Translations under genes and position numbers: made by a program | Notes under the pieces: model-generated | The model's input: the letters and a program-made list of their open reading frames with translations, nothing else | Told to the model about the DNA's origin: nothing | Database searches by the model: none | In this document: positions 24,481 through 36,739 of the stretch, one piece after another | Layout: each line of letters opens with the position of its first letter | How positions within the stretch are numbered: position 1 is the first letter of the stretch | Source: Nageia nagi | Taxonomy: Eukaryota; Pinophyta | NCBI GenBank assembly: GCA_050084985.1 | Contig: JBITNC010000001.1 | Span: 19,592,001-19,656,000, forward strand | DNA length: 64,000 bases | Direction: 5' to 3'

Positions 24481-24920
24481 CCCCTCACATCCAAACCCTT
24501 TTCAATACATCTTAATGAACTCTCTAGAATACATCTTAATGAACTCTCTAGTTGGTTACCAGAATGCACCTTAACTACCTCAACTTCAAACCCGATTTGT
24601 TAGAGATCTACTCATCCATCTCAATGATTGGATACATTTATGAAGTTTGTTTGGTGACTTTATCATCATATTTATATTGATCACCACATTTTCTAGTCAT
24701 CATAATTATGGAAGCCTTGGTGACTCAACAATGAAGACGTTTGCCAATCATTGGAGCTTCATCAAACTTTAGAATCATTTCAATAGAGTATTCACATAAA
24801 TAGAGCTCATTAGCTCTTCAAAATATATCAATCATATAGTTGAAGGTTGTTGTTAGAGTTTGATAGCATGTGATGGTGGTCATCAATATGTGAAGGCTAA
24901 AAAACCTACATTTCTTGAGT

Positions 24921-24932
24921 TGGTATTAGAGC
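24921..24932 (+). other. Copia-type primer-binding-site-like sequence (first of two)
   Basis: TGGTATTAGAGC followed by CTAATC, one base from TGGTATCAGAGC. It suggests the edge of an LTR just upstream, but no LTR partner or gag follows. Confidence 0.4.
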
Positions 24933-25051
24933 CTAATCTTATAGTTCATCAACTTTGCAACCTAGTGATCCTTTAAACTCTATCATAGACTTAGAGCTTT
25001 GTACCTATGGTCACCATCCTTGGGAGACTTTTGAACCTCAAAATTCTAACA

Positions 25052-25063
25052 TGGTATCATAGC
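25052..25063 (+). other. Copia-type primer-binding-site-like sequence (second of two)
   Basis: TGGTATCATAGC directly after TTCTAACA, i.e. an LTR-like ...CA end followed by a primer site, 131 bases from the first site. No gag is recognisable downstream. Confidence 0.45.
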
Positions 25064-25720
25064 TTATGCCATTATTTGCCATCCTCAAAGATTGGTGAAG
25101 ATTAAAATTTGAATAAGATAAGGATCCAAGAATAATAATATGATCAACAATGTTAAATATACCTTAATCCACCTTGAAGGTGGGATGAGAAACCTTATTG
25201 TAGGTCATGAGAAGGTGGGTTTCTTTTCAAATCCTAACAAATATTTAATGAAGTGCTTAATTGTATAAAGTTCTTAGAAAGAAGTCAGAATGCTCGAGAT
25301 AAAATATTTTCATAATGAGAATAATATCACAAATTACCCTTTTAGAGTATTATATTCTTGCTTGACATGTTGATTATAAAATTCTCAGGATCAATAGGTC
25401 AATTAACTAATCAGTTGGCTAATGTAATCTTGACCTATTTTGATTTGTTTTGACCATATTTTATCAAGTTTATGATTTATGTTCAAATATTGATAATTGT
25501 TCAATATATGTAATTTTTGGATATATATATTTGTCACATATAATGGATGAATATGATAAAATACCATTTCATACTCTGATTGACCATATATTTTTTAGTG
25601 GAAAGCGTGCATGATAGATTGATGAGATCTATTTTATTTGTTCCTTTTCCAAATCATTTACAACATAATGAATAAAATAGTATATAAATTTATTAGGGAG
25701 AGTAAGGCAATCCATTAAAT

Positions 25721-25942
25721 TCATATGAACATAACAATGGTATGAACTACCATAACATGATGGCTAGTACTTGCCTCAAAGTTAGTGTTGCTTTTGCTTT
25801 TCACAAAAGCTTCCCATTCTGTTAGTGGCACACCAAGTGGGGTATATGAAACTCTATCTTCATCATTATCATACTTATCATAGAAGTTTCTTAGAATTCG
25901 ATGATTATGATCATGCCATAGTTTGACAATGGTTATCATCAT
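25721..25942 (-). pseudogene. CACTA (En/Spm)-type transposase-associated fragment
   Basis: A 73-codon minus-strand frame with KLWHDHNHRILRNFYDKYDN, DEDRVSYTPLGVPLTEWEAF and KSNTNFEASTSHH. Plant proteins of the Transposase_24 type (encoded by CACTA elements) have WxxHKxxLKKxYFDKYDxDEERLxxxPPGVxxxDWxxFVxxxxxxxFxExS, a good match over the whole piece. The usual partner (TNP2 transposase) and terminal CACTA repeats are not seen, so this is a fragment. The surrounding 25.1-27.3 kb holds no other gene. Confidence 0.6.
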
Positions 25943-26269
25943 CCATTTCTTTATTTTATTTAGAACAATATATTTTTGCTACATAGAACAATATATTCTA
26001 TGTGGACATTCTCTTACATATTTAAAGGTAAGTATGATTACATGGAAAAGTATAAAGATTTCATCTCGATAGTCGATACCTACATTTAGGTATTTCTCAA
26101 CATCACCTATTGAGATTGGGATCTTGTTCTCACATGAGCATATATATTATTCCATCTTTTGCAACTATATGTTTTGGCTCAACTTTTCAATATTCTATTG
26201 TCTACTAAATCTTGGTTACGAAGTCTACTCTTGAAATGCTCAGCATTTGCACTACCATACATACCAATA

Positions 26270-26600
26270 TTACTATTTGAGGCTCCATGTCCATGTTCCC
26301 TTAGATGTCCACACTAGGGTTCTAGTTTGCTTTGCTACGTGGGGATTCTCATATCAAGATCACTATCTTCGATAAGCTCTTATTTACATATAATTTTCGT
26401 CATCCTAAGTAAGATTAACATGTATGTAGCTATCTCTTGATCCCTTTCTCACTAGTGCATAAATGTTATCTTGATCCAATAGTATGAGTATTCCTTTATT
26501 CATTTCTATTATGTTATACTTCATATTATTGTTCATATGACCAAATGTTAATGTTTAGTATAGTTTCTACCTAGGTTAATCTTAGGGGTCACTAAAAATA
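26270..26600 (+). repeat. Inverted related copy of the repeat at 23290-24110
   Basis: Shares ordered blocks with the reverse complement of 23460-23610 (TAACATGTAT, CTTGATCCCT, TTGATCCAATAG, ATTCATTTCT). The copies are diverged with indels. Limits are approximate. Confidence 0.4.
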
Positions 26601-26609
26601 TTTCATCAA

Positions 26610-27300
26610 GTCCCTTATTTATCCTTGGCTATTTCTCCATCTAAAATTGATATCACTTAGATTGTGCTTGCTAACACTTCAAATCTAGTGGTTGAATGGG
26701 GGTGATGCCTCTAACATTTATGTTGCCACTTTATGCTTGAGTATTAAAGAGGATGATTTAGCATCCAAATCTATGTGGGGAAAGGAGCCTATTATCCCTA
26801 GTGATGATGAGGGGTGAGAATCATTGACCTAGATTGATTAATTATGCTTAAGTATATTTTTTATGATGATTTAAACTTATTATCATTGTGGTCATGCATG
26901 ACATACCTTTAAAACATTTGAAAACTTTTTGATATTTTTTAGAGCATGACCTTCATTGCTCTATTTTTTTGGTAAATGACAAAAAAGAGGGGTTTTTTAT
27001 ATAGTTACCTAAAACCTATTTCCATAAATTCCGATTTTCAATTACATTCACACCTTCAAACAAACATACATTTCAAATATTTGTATTATCAAGTTTGGAA
27101 CTATATGTCTACTTCTATTTTAACCAATATACCAACATTCCATTCAAAAAAATTATGCTTACATATTAATTTCACGAATATATATTAAAAAATCGAGAAT
27201 TTTTTCCAATTTATCAAAATAGATTATGAAGTGGTGAAAAGTCCATTAGCTAAACAACTCCTTTTGATATATGCGTTTTAGGTATACGATAATATATGTT
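26610..27300. other. Intergenic stretch upstream of the VPS2 gene
   Basis: AT-rich, no recognised gene or repeat. The 70-codon plus-strand frame at 26976-27188 has no recognisable content. Confidence 0.3.
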
Positions 27301-27591
27301 TGAAACGGATTATTTATGGGAACCTCCCTATCTAGTGACTTTGTCCAAAATACAAACGCATGAAAAGCCCTTCCATACTCAGCAAACCATTCAAGGCGAA
27401 CGCGGTTTTAGATTACCTTCCTTCGCAATTCTTCTCTAGATAAAGAAGGGGCTCTCGATGGGAATTGTAGGTTGTCCGGATCAACGTCCTGTTTATTAAT
27501 TGCAGAGAAATCGGACTAAAGAAGTTTGGTCAGACTCTCCCCGATTTGAAGTATTAGATTGTTGTTGATTGGATCGAATTTTCTGTTCAAA
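27300..27591 (+). promoter_or_regulatory. Proximal promoter and 5' leader of the VPS2 gene
   Basis: Base composition rises in G and C from about 27340 to 27500 just before the start codon, as expected for a leader near a housekeeping transcription start. I cannot place the start site or a definite TATA box (TTATTTATGG at 27310 is a weak candidate). The start codon context is CAAAATGAG, with A at -3. Confidence 0.4.
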
Positions 27592-30500
27592 ATGAGTTTT
27601 CTTTTTGGAAAGAAGAAGACTCCTGCAGGTAATTTCGTATCTTTGAAGTGCATAATTCAGATCGCGTGTTTCGTTTTGTTTTTCTTTGGTTTTGGGTATG
27701 ATAATTCCCTTCATGAATTTAAAGTCTGTTATTGATCCGCAATTGATTTCAGCTGTAGACATATAGTTTTGTCCTATGATGTTTTTGGGAATTGATTTCA
27801 GCCGGGGTGTTTGATTCTGTGCAGAATGTTTTCTATTTTAGAAAACAAATTATACTTGCGACGAATTATCAAGGAGTATTAATTTAGTTTGGCTTTATTT
27901 TTTAAATATGCATTGGCCTGGCCCAGGGCCTCTAACTCCATTTAGTGTTAGGGTATTGTGCAGAAAGGGTCTGATTGCGAGAGCATGCACTCATGAAATT
28001 CTAGTTAGCATAAACTGCCCCATTCAATTTATGAACAGCGTTGTAATATTTCATCGTGAAAAATGGTTTTAAAATTCAATATTCTGCTACGTGCCACACA
28101 AGATGGATTGGAAGGATATGACCTTGGTTAATTTTGTTTTAAAATTTTAGTTGAATTAGGGTTCTTAACCTTTTTCACATCTGCCTCTGCGCCATGGAAC
28201 TAGTGCTTCTCTATCCTTATAACCAAATTACCATGTTGAGAATCTTCTGAATTTGTCATATTGGTTGTAGTTCATTATCCGTATTTCTTTATTAGCGGTT
28301 TTATTCTTCTATTATAGGTACTGTAGCATGAACACCTTAATTATTGGGGTTTGGGACTTCTTGCAGAACTTAATTATATATGGCTAAGAAGCTAACTTTC
28401 TAATTGTGGCGATTGGATGCCTGAAGCATGCAAAGTTAACTCCTCTGCTATTGTACACAAACTGGATAAAAAGAGTTGCATGATGGCCAATTTTGGCACC
28501 TGATCATTTTGGGGATATGTCTTGAAAGATCTAATTCTTTATTGATAATTTAGTTTGATAATGTTCATTTTTTTTTTGTCATTTGTGGGTTTCATATGCT
28601 TGCTAGGTTGACTGTGACCTAAGTTTTAAATTTTTTTGTAATATTCGCGTTTCTGGTGGGCATTGGACCTATAACTAATATTTACAATTTGAAGAAAGCT
28701 CAACTTTTAAATTCGTCTCATTACAAATAAGCTTAAATCTCAACCCATACATATGAATAAATCCTATAGACTATACACGAAAAAATTGGCCAAGTTACCG
28801 GTACTGGTTCAGGTTCTGGTATTGCGGTTTGGTTCGGAGGTTTGACTAAATTTTTTTTGGGGGGTTTGGTTCATTTTGGGTTCATCCATGTAAAAATCTT
28901 AAATACATATGTGCAGCCTAGAAGCATGGAATTAAGATTAGAGCATCACATAGCATCATATAAACGACAAAATCACCATAAACTTCAATGTCATTTAAAA
29001 CATGCATGATAAATGTAAATTATTCATCATTTACAGTTCTAAGTTCAATATCAAAATTCTAAATCAGCAATGTCATTATATCATATTGACATTAGATGAT
29101 GTAGGAATATTAGATGAACCAAAACCAGTGGAGTAGGAACATTAGTCATATTAGATGATTTTCTTGATAGGCAATGAACACTTGCAAATGAGTAGGAATG
29201 GCAATAAAAAAAAGCCAATGCTTAGCCTCTTGGAATAAATTTTGCTTTTTGCAAGAGAAATAAATAAGAATGAAGTAGTTTAGAGGTTTCATGTGCTTTA
29301 GAGGTAATTTTTAGGGTTTACAAGGTGGAATTGGTCAAATTCAAATAAAAAAACATTAGAAAAGGGCAAATATCTCCTTTTCTGTTGCAAGTTCTATCTG
29401 GGTTCACTTGGTTTCTCGCTGGGTTCTCTTGGAGTGAACCAGGCAGGTATTTCACAACAGGCGAGCCGAACTCGAACCCAGGGCCTGCATAGGCAATCCC
29501 GGTAAATTAGGAAATTGGTGATGGAATCCATTAATTCATTCATGTCTTCAATCCTCCCAAAGGAGTTTGGCTAAAATTTCTTCGCTTATGTGCACCACAT
29601 TGCATCCTATGGAGATGGTGCCCGTTATTTGGCCAACCAGTCTGCTGTCCTGTTAGCATCCTGTCTCAAATTTGTAGCTTCTTTAAACTTTTCTTTCAAA
29701 CCTTGAAACTCCATGCCCTTTATGTCCTTGCAAACATCCAGGAGCTCCCAGTTAGCTGGTTGAAGTCCTTTGAGTATTGAAATTAATATTTGAGAATTCT
29801 CCTCTGTGTATACCTTCTTCAATTGTACTAGCAAATGGATGAAAAGCCCTAAGGATGCTAAATCTTTTATTTTATTAATAGTTAGCTCTCCATACCATTG
29901 GCAAAAAGCTTTGCTACCTTGATCTCTATCATCCAAAACCACAATACCACCCTTCCTTTGCTTAGATTTCCTTTTGAAGGTACATCAAAAATGGTTTTCA
30001 CATCTCCTTCCATTGGTGTGTCCTATTTATCCTTTGTAGTTTTTTGTCCGTGCTGCCTCCACACCCACCCCTCCCCTAGCAAAGGAGAGACCTAAAATAT
30101 TACATGACAAGAGATGTCCCATTTAAAAAGGAAGTTCACCTTTTAATAAGATCCTTCTGGGTTATCTATTTCAGATGAATTTTAAGATCCATGCTGTACA
30201 CATGTGACTTTTAGTGACTTTTAACCATGTTCTATATGCAGAGCTTCTGCGGGAGAATAAGCGCATGCTAGACAAATCGATTCGTGAAATTGAAAGGGAG
30301 AGGCAAGGTCTACAAACCCAGGAAAAGAAACTTATCACAGAGATTAAGAAAACAGCAAAGCAAGGGCAAATGGTATGTTTCCTCTAAACTCCTATCACTT
30401 TGGTTATTTCTGACTGATGTGTTGCCTTGGAACTCTTGTTAGTATTTGAAGCTCATTCTTCCATTTTGTACTTTTGTCTATTGTTTTCCAAGTTTTGGAC

Positions 30501-32569
30501 TAGATGAGAAACTGATTATTACCATTTTCAAGTCTATATACATTGATTTGTTTGAGAAAAATAAGCTTGACTTTATCAGTGTTGCATGGTAGCTGTATCA
30601 AATGTTCCTTAAAATTGTTGGCAGTATATAATTTGCATCAGGATTTTAGGCTATTTTAGTTTTTTATTTTTATCTATTGTAACCTGCTTCTATTTGTGGT
30701 TGGAGGCAGTATATAATATGTTATAGTAATAAGTGAGCTTGCATTTAGATTGTTAAATTAACTGATAGGTGTATCTTGTTTTATATGTATTCAAACCAAG
30801 GTTATTGTGACATAGATGTCGCTAATTGTGTAATTGTGCATGCAAACCATCTGAATATGAATTTTGCCAATTTTATTTCTAAATATGTTTTCTGATTCAG
30901 GGTGCTGTTAAGGTGATGGCAAAGGATCTTATTCGAACAAGACATCAAATAACAAAATTTTATGCTCTAAAGTCACAATTGCAAGGTGTCTCTCTTCGCA
31001 TCCAGGTTGGTGTTACATATTGAATATCATTTGGAAACAAGTTATTCAATCTGATAATTTTGTGTAAAAAAGTTGCTGGTATGAGTTATCTAAAGTTTGA
31101 TAACAGTGACATCCTTTTTCATTATGATATCAATTATCTATACCAAATTCTTCGGTTATGTTTTTTATTATTGTTATTGATCTGTATACTCTGGGTTTTT
31201 TACTAACAAAATTGAAGCATCAATGCAATTTCGTTTTTTCTTGTGTTTCATATTTTTTTTTTGCTTCAAGAATTCTATTACAAATACAACAAGCATCCAC
31301 AAAAACTTCTGATGACACTACTACAAAAATTTCATATTTACGTCAACACTAAAGAAAATAGCAATGAAGCATCGAAAGATATCTTGGTTTTTTAATGATG
31401 CTTGCCTTTATGTTCTAGCATATAGCACAGTTTTATTCCGAATGTTTTGCATTACATCTGGATTACAAGTTACACTTGATTAGTAAAGAGATAGACCTCT
31501 AATCATGTATAGGATGATATGAATGGAAAAAAAGCAATACAGAAGCTAACTCACAACTTTTAAAACATATCCAGTGGAACTTCTAGAAGGTATGAAACTA
31601 GAACTGCTAATGGAAGGATTGTACCGTGAGGTGAAAGATAAGAAACAGTGTAATAATAGAAAAATGATAGACTTAAATTCTTAATACTATTTGCCAAGGA
31701 TTACCAGTGTTGAATCTATGCAATCATTCCCATTTGTTCACATTCAATTTCTGTCTTTAGAAACAGACCACCAGTAGTAATATCTAATTGGTGTTTGATG
31801 ATTTCTGTTGATTTTCTTCATTGTGCCATGTATCTGTTGTGAATGATCTTTTTCTTTGTCAAAAATAATTGTTAAAAAGTAAACCTTTGCTTATAACTGT
31901 CAAGTCCCTTTCATTATTAGTTTTTAACTTACTATCAAATTAGATGAAAATTGTTGAATATTTAATTTTAAATCCATATACAAGGAAGACAAGTATAGTT
32001 CTAGATTAAATGGAAAATTTTTGACAGACTTTAAAATCAACCCATACCATGGGAGAGGCCATGAAAGGTGTTACGAAGGCAATGAGGCAAATGAACAGAC
32101 AGATGAATTTACCAGCATTGCAGAAAATAATGCAAGAGTTTGAAAGACAAAATGAACGGATGGAAATGACAATGGAGGTTATGGGGGATGCTGTTGATGA
32201 TGCTATGGAAGGAGATGAAGAAGAGGAAGAAACAGAAGAACTTGTTAATCAAGTTCTTGATGAAATTGGAATTGATATCAATTCTCAGGTCCGGTTTCTT
32301 TTCCATATATACAAGTATAGTGCATGGAAAGAAGTCAATATTCATTTCCTAGGCATTCATATGTTATGTTAAAGTACATGTTGTTCATATTGTTCTAAAT
32401 GCTTATAGTGGTTTATGTTGTCACGATGCAGTTGGTAAATGCTCCGGCAACTTCGGTGGCTACACCTGCAGCACCAGCAAAAGTTGCACAAGCTACAGCC
32501 ACCAATGCTGAGGATCCAGGAATTGATGATGACCTACAAGCAAGACTTGATAATCTCAGGAAAATGTAA
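27592..32569 (+). CDS. VPS2.1: ESCRT-III subunit VPS2 / CHMP2 class, five exons
   Basis: Exons 27592-27628, 30242-30372, 30901-31005, 32028-32288 and 32432-32569 join in frame across GT-AG introns into 223 residues, close to 222-225 in plant and animal homologues. The start gives MSFLFGKKKTPAELLRENKR, the usual basic ESCRT-III N-terminus. Next come SIREIERERQGLQTQEKKL, GQMGAVKVMAKDLIRTRHQI, QGVSLRIQTLKS, TMGEAMKGVTKAMRQMNRQM and IMQEFERQNERM, all VPS2 signatures across the helical core. An acidic run (GDEEEEETEE) and VLDEIGIDI follow. The C-terminus, DDDLQARLDNLRKM, is a MIM1 helix that binds the MIT domain of the VPS4/SKD1 ATPase. In the family, VPS2 co-polymerises with VPS24 on endosomes to drive multivesicular-body sorting. 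All family residues I can check are kept, so it looks functional. Paralogue assignment to VPS2.1 rests on recalled similarity. Confidence 0.95.
28770..29510. repeat. Possible repeat in VPS2 intron 1
   Basis: The left end has GTTACCGGTACTGGTTCAGG and GT-rich 'ggtttggttcgg' wording. The right end (29400-29505) contains GAACCCAGGGCCTGC and CCCGGTAAATTAG, whose reverse complement loosely resembles the left end (TTACCGG ... GGTTC). This suggests a short element with imperfect inverted ends. The similarity is weak. Confidence 0.3.
29560..30010 (-). pseudogene. RNase H domain remnant of retroelement type, antisense in VPS2 intron 1
   Basis: From 30010 downward, the minus strand reads FDVPSKGNLSKG (family: FDGASKGNPGxxG, first catalytic Asp kept). 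A frame change follows, then 105 open codons with VVLDDRDQGSKAF, INKIKDLASLGLF, VYTEENSQILISILKGL, NWELLD and NLRQDANRTADWLAK. The last piece is the REaNxxADxLA signature. The order matches plant-type RNase H (RVT_3), as found at the 3' end of LINEs and in host paralogues. The second and third catalytic positions are replaced in part (xTEEN for E(T/S)DS). No RT lies upstream of it in the intron. It is a decayed fragment; whether the source was a LINE or an LTR element is open. Confidence 0.7.
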
Positions 32570-34205
32570 ATGAGAAATGACAGTGGAATTATTTTGCACC
32601 TGCTTGTGATCACTTATAGTTTTTTCAAATGTCAGGCATTTGTTTGGAATCATGTACTTGCTTATGAACACAATTTCTTTTGCGAGACAATCTATTCTGG
32701 TTGCCAGTGGTGAATTATTAGTGCTGGCTGCTGCTGACTCATGTAACATTGCAATTCATATATGATGTGTATATACGAAAATATGCTTGTCCCAGTTTTA
32801 TATTTGTCTCATGAAATCATTAAACCTAGACAGAAATCATTTGATATGTTCCTTTTTGTTAAATTGGTAGACGATCAAAACGAGATTTAGACTGGCATTG
32901 CATATTTCTGAAAATCGATGTGTTCTGATACTTTCAATGCAAGTAATTATAATCAGTAGTGGACATTCAACCATTGGGTGCGACTAGTAAAGGTTAGATC
33001 TCCGATGGAATTTAAATTTGACAAATTGTGTCATTGATTTAAATTCATTAATGTCAAATAACATAGCTATTCCATGTATTATTAACAATTTCTTTCCAAA
33101 AAACAAAATTCACTAGATGAATATGATAGTTGAATGCAAGGTGTGATACAAAATGTTAATCTTTATTTCGACATATTATTTTCAAAAGATAAAATTATTA
33201 ATATCTTATTCTTAAATTTTATTTTATAATTTTTTTTAATACCATACATAGTTATTAGAAGTGCATTTGGAAATGGACAAAAAATTAATGTCATCACAAT
33301 ATAGATCGAAGTACCTATCACATGAAATGAATTTTCAAAAAAGAGAATAAGAGTATATATATATAAAATGAATTGTCAAATGTAAAATTAAAATAATTTT
33401 TAATTTTATTTATGGTTGTTAGTGAGTTAATCTTTAGAGATTAAGGTATTTATAATATAGTAGTATTTATTATATTTAGTAAATTAGGTTATAAGATTTT
33501 ACTTGATTTTTAGAAGTAATAAGAAAGGGTATACGAAGAGTTCACGTGTAACCCAAAGTTTAAAAATCATCTATGGAGGTGAATATGTAGTCATTTTGCA
33601 TTGTATTTATTTTTTATCTTATATTTAATACGATGCTTTTTGCTATGAAGATCCAAATACTTATTAAGTATTTGCATGTAATCTACTAGAAAAGGTTTCG
33701 TTGATTTCAACTTAATTGTAGTACGAATGCTTGTATATATAAAGATCTTCCTAGTTTGCCCAATAACTCCATGAAAAACAAAGCAAAATTTTGTTAAAAT
33801 TTCCTAAAATCTTTGCCCTTTGTTTTTTCTAAATTTGTTTCTCCAAATCAAAACATGAGCATTTTTGGATACCCATTTTTGACATGATCAATATCATATA
33901 TTGGGTTGAATGTTTTGGTGTTTGTTTATGCAAAAAATATGAGATCGAAGTTTTTGCCTATGTGTAGGGTTTTGAAGGTTTGGTTCATGGTATTTTTTTA
34001 TGGTTTTCCTAAGTGGTTTCCTAGAACCCATGTGGTTTTGGTGGATTGTGTATTGTCTTAGGAAACCCATGTACCTACCTTTGTCGTTTCTTATGCCCCT
34101 ATATGTCAAGGCACCCACTATGGTTGTCTGTTGGTTGTGTACTGTCACGCATTTCCTTCCTATTGTGATTGCATGTGTTTTTTAATAAAAAAAATAGTTT
34201 GTTCC
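32570..34205. other. 3' flank of VPS2 and intergenic stretch
   Basis: The first 200-300 bases are presumably 3' UTR. I see no exact AATAAA there. Beyond about 32.9 kb the sequence is AT-rich with a (TA)n run at 33354-33364 and no gene. The part just before 34212 may be the end of the copia 3 LTR. Confidence 0.35.
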
Positions 34206-34347
34206 CCACCATGGTATAGCCTTGACTCGCACCACCTGTCATGTAGTCATTTTCCTTGCTCATGGTTTTTAAGAATTTTGTGAAGAGTTGAATTTTGAAG
34301 ATTTGACAAAATGCATTCTCTCATGAGTATTATTGGTGTTGTATTAA

Positions 34348-34840
34348 TTGAAAAAAGAAAATTATTCAAAGTTGTCTAGAAAACTCAAACATACTCATAT
34401 TTTTAATGACTATTGGGTTAGCATTTGTGATGGTGATAATCCTCATACCAAACCAACTAACGCCAAGGAGCTTATGGTTTGGAACCATAAAAATATGAAG
34501 GTGCATGCTTTGATTGCTTCTTGCATCAATAAAGAGGTCAATCACCACATTAACTTAATTGATGATGCATGGAATGCCTTGAAAATGTTGAAAGATTTAT
34601 TTAACTCCCATTCTGAATTGGAACTAATCTAATTAGGATTGTAACTTTTCAACCTTGAGTTGAAGGATAATGATCCCATGGCATTGATTTCAAAAATTTG
34701 AACCATTAAGCATGACATTGAGTCTACATGTGTGAAGATAGACATTGCTTTTGTGGCCTTGATTATGGCCCTCTACCCAACATATTGTCATTACCTTAAG
34801 TCACTCTAAGCTAGTGGTTAGTTGAAAGCTATCACTTTTG
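34348..34840 (+). pseudogene. Copia element 3: gag remnant
   Basis: The open frame 34348-34632 reads NYSKLSRKLKHTHIFNDYW, VWNHKNMKVHALIASCINKE and DDAWNALKMLKDLFNSHSE, matching copia Gag (NYxxWxxKMxxxL ... WxxKDxKAxxxIxxSI ... AxxAWxxLxxxF). The following bases continue it with stops (NLELKDNDPMALIS-like). Confidence 0.7.
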
Positions 34841-35213
34841 ATATAGTGGCAAAAAATATTGCAGGACATGAGAAAACATTTATCAAAAAGTTTGTAGAAC
34901 TTGTTAGATATACATTGTGTGCTGACCAAAAATGAAAGAATCCACAATATGATTCTTCTAGAGGAAAGGGTAGCAAGCATGGTCACAGTAAGAATAACAG
35001 AGGTAGGGGTAGATCTAATCAAGGTGATTAATGAGCGAGATCTAATCTTCATTGTCTTCAATATGATAGGAATGGACATGATGCAAAATTCTATCAAACA
35101 CTGTGGGATAAAATGAAAGATAAACATGAAAATTAGGAGCAAAAAGATGAAAGAGTAAGAACTATGAAAACACTTATTTTGTTATTGTTGAGTGCAATAT
35201 TGGTATTGAGGAT

Positions 35214-35636
35214 TTGACCAATACTTCATGTCCATCATGGGAAGATGCATGGTTATTTGATACTAATGTTTCATATCACATGAGCTTTAGGAGAGACTTC
35301 TTTGAGGAGTTGAATGATAACATTCATGGGGTAGTATACTTTGTCGATAGATCTAGCATTAGACCTTCAAGAATTGGTACTATAAGACTCAAATTGTTAT
35401 GGTTTTATAGATTTTGTTCTTCATGGTTTTCTCTATCTTATAGAGTTAGGAGGAACTTGCTTTCTCTAGTAGTAATCCATCAACAGGGGCATTCCATTCA
35501 CATGTTCAACTACAAGGTAGAGATAAGGAGATATTCTGACAACAAGTTTGTGATAACTGAAATGGTGGATGAGAAATTACTGAAGCTAAAAGAAACTTTT
35601 TTTCGATTGAAGAATTACGCATTTCTCACCCATTAA
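35214..35636 (+). pseudogene. Copia element 3: protease remnant
   Basis: 140 open codons with AWLFDTNVSYHMSFRRDFFE, the copia motif W(L/I)xDTGASxHM; here DTGAS is DTNVS, so the active-site glycine is lost. Further on, GTIRLKLL and the RNLLSL-like RRNLLSLVVIHQQGHSIHMF follow in the expected order. Confidence 0.75.
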
Positions 35637-35639
35637 GAA

Positions 35640-36480
35640 AAAGGCACACTTCCATCAAGTCTTTTTTGGTATGCTAGATTAGGAAACCTTAATTATGATT
35701 ATTTTTGTTTGATGAAGAAGCATGGTATTAATGGTTTTCCTACAATTCCTAAGAACATAGAACCTTGTCAAGCATGTATCTTATGCAAGTGCCACAAGTA
35801 AACTTTCAATTATTCAAAATGGAGAGCATGTAAAAAACTTGAACTCATCCATTCTGATTTGTATGAACCCTTTCTTCTACTATTTGTTATTGTACATAGA
35901 TATATCACGACCTTGATTGATTACTAGAGTAGGATGTGTTATGTGTACTTGTTGCAGAATAAGTTTGATGCATCTCAAAAATTCAAAGAGTTTCATGTTA
36001 GCATAGAAAAAGAAGTAAATACTCATATTCGAACATTTCATTATGATAATGGGGGCTTCAAATAAATTCAAAGACTTTGTCAACATGTAATCAAACATCA
36101 AACTATTATTTCTCATAACCAACAACAAATGGTGTAGTAGAAAGGATGTTCAAAACACTTCTGAATGCAATTAATGTTTTGCGATGATGCAATTTATTAT
36201 GTAGTATTGTGAAAAATAGATGTTCATCTCATACTCTTGACAATCATACAAATCCTTATGAAAGTTTGTTTGGTCGTATTCCTTTGGTTAGACATCTTAG
36301 GGTTTTTGGTTCCACTTGTTATGACTTGATTCCTAAGAAACAACAAATAAAACTTAGTATCAGAAGTTGTAAATGCATTTTATTGTGGTACTGAGATACT
36401 ACCAAGGGTTATAAGCTTTATGATGAGGTAAACAAGAAATTACTCTTTGTAAGGGATGTATTTTTTCTTGAATGTTTGAA
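35640..36480 (+). pseudogene. Copia element 3: integrase remnant
   Basis: The pre-integrase domain lies at about 35670-35800 (LWYARLGNLNYDYF, CQACILCKCHK: the HHCC-type zinc region with paired cysteines). Core pieces follow (ELIHSDLYEPF, YWSRMCYVYLLQNKFDASQK with stops). Then 36209-36394 reads NHTNPYESLFGRIPLVRHLR followed by VFGSTCYDLIPKKQQ. The first catalytic Asp (HSDL) is visible. Stops and shifts are present. Confidence 0.75.
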
Positions 36481-36739
36481 GAGTGAGATGATAGTTGAGA
36501 AACAACTTAATCACCTAGACAAGTTTACACATGGAAAGCATTTTCTTGTTGTTGATTATGCGATTCCAAATTTTGAAGGGGGGATCCCTATATTGGTTCA
36601 AAATTTAGAATCTATACCATTTATTCCTAAAGATCAAACACCTCAAGCACCCCATCCTCCTCTAGATTCTTCTATTTTATTAAAGTGATAAATAAAAGGT
36701 CAATTGGATGTTGTGATTTCAAAGAGTGGTAGGTTGAAT

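Noticed and set aside
29440-29500. tRNA-like B-box (GGTTCGAGTTC on the minus strand), possible SINE or tRNA
   Set aside because: No matching A-box or cloverleaf could be formed at the right distance, and no poly(A) tail or target duplication is visible.
31158-31352. 64-codon frame in VPS2 intron 3
   Set aside because: AT-rich intronic sequence without protein-like features.
32049-32372. 107-codon open frame taken as a gene
   Set aside because: It is exon 4 of VPS2 running on into intron 4; splicing at 32288 is required to reach exon 5 and the MIM1 end.
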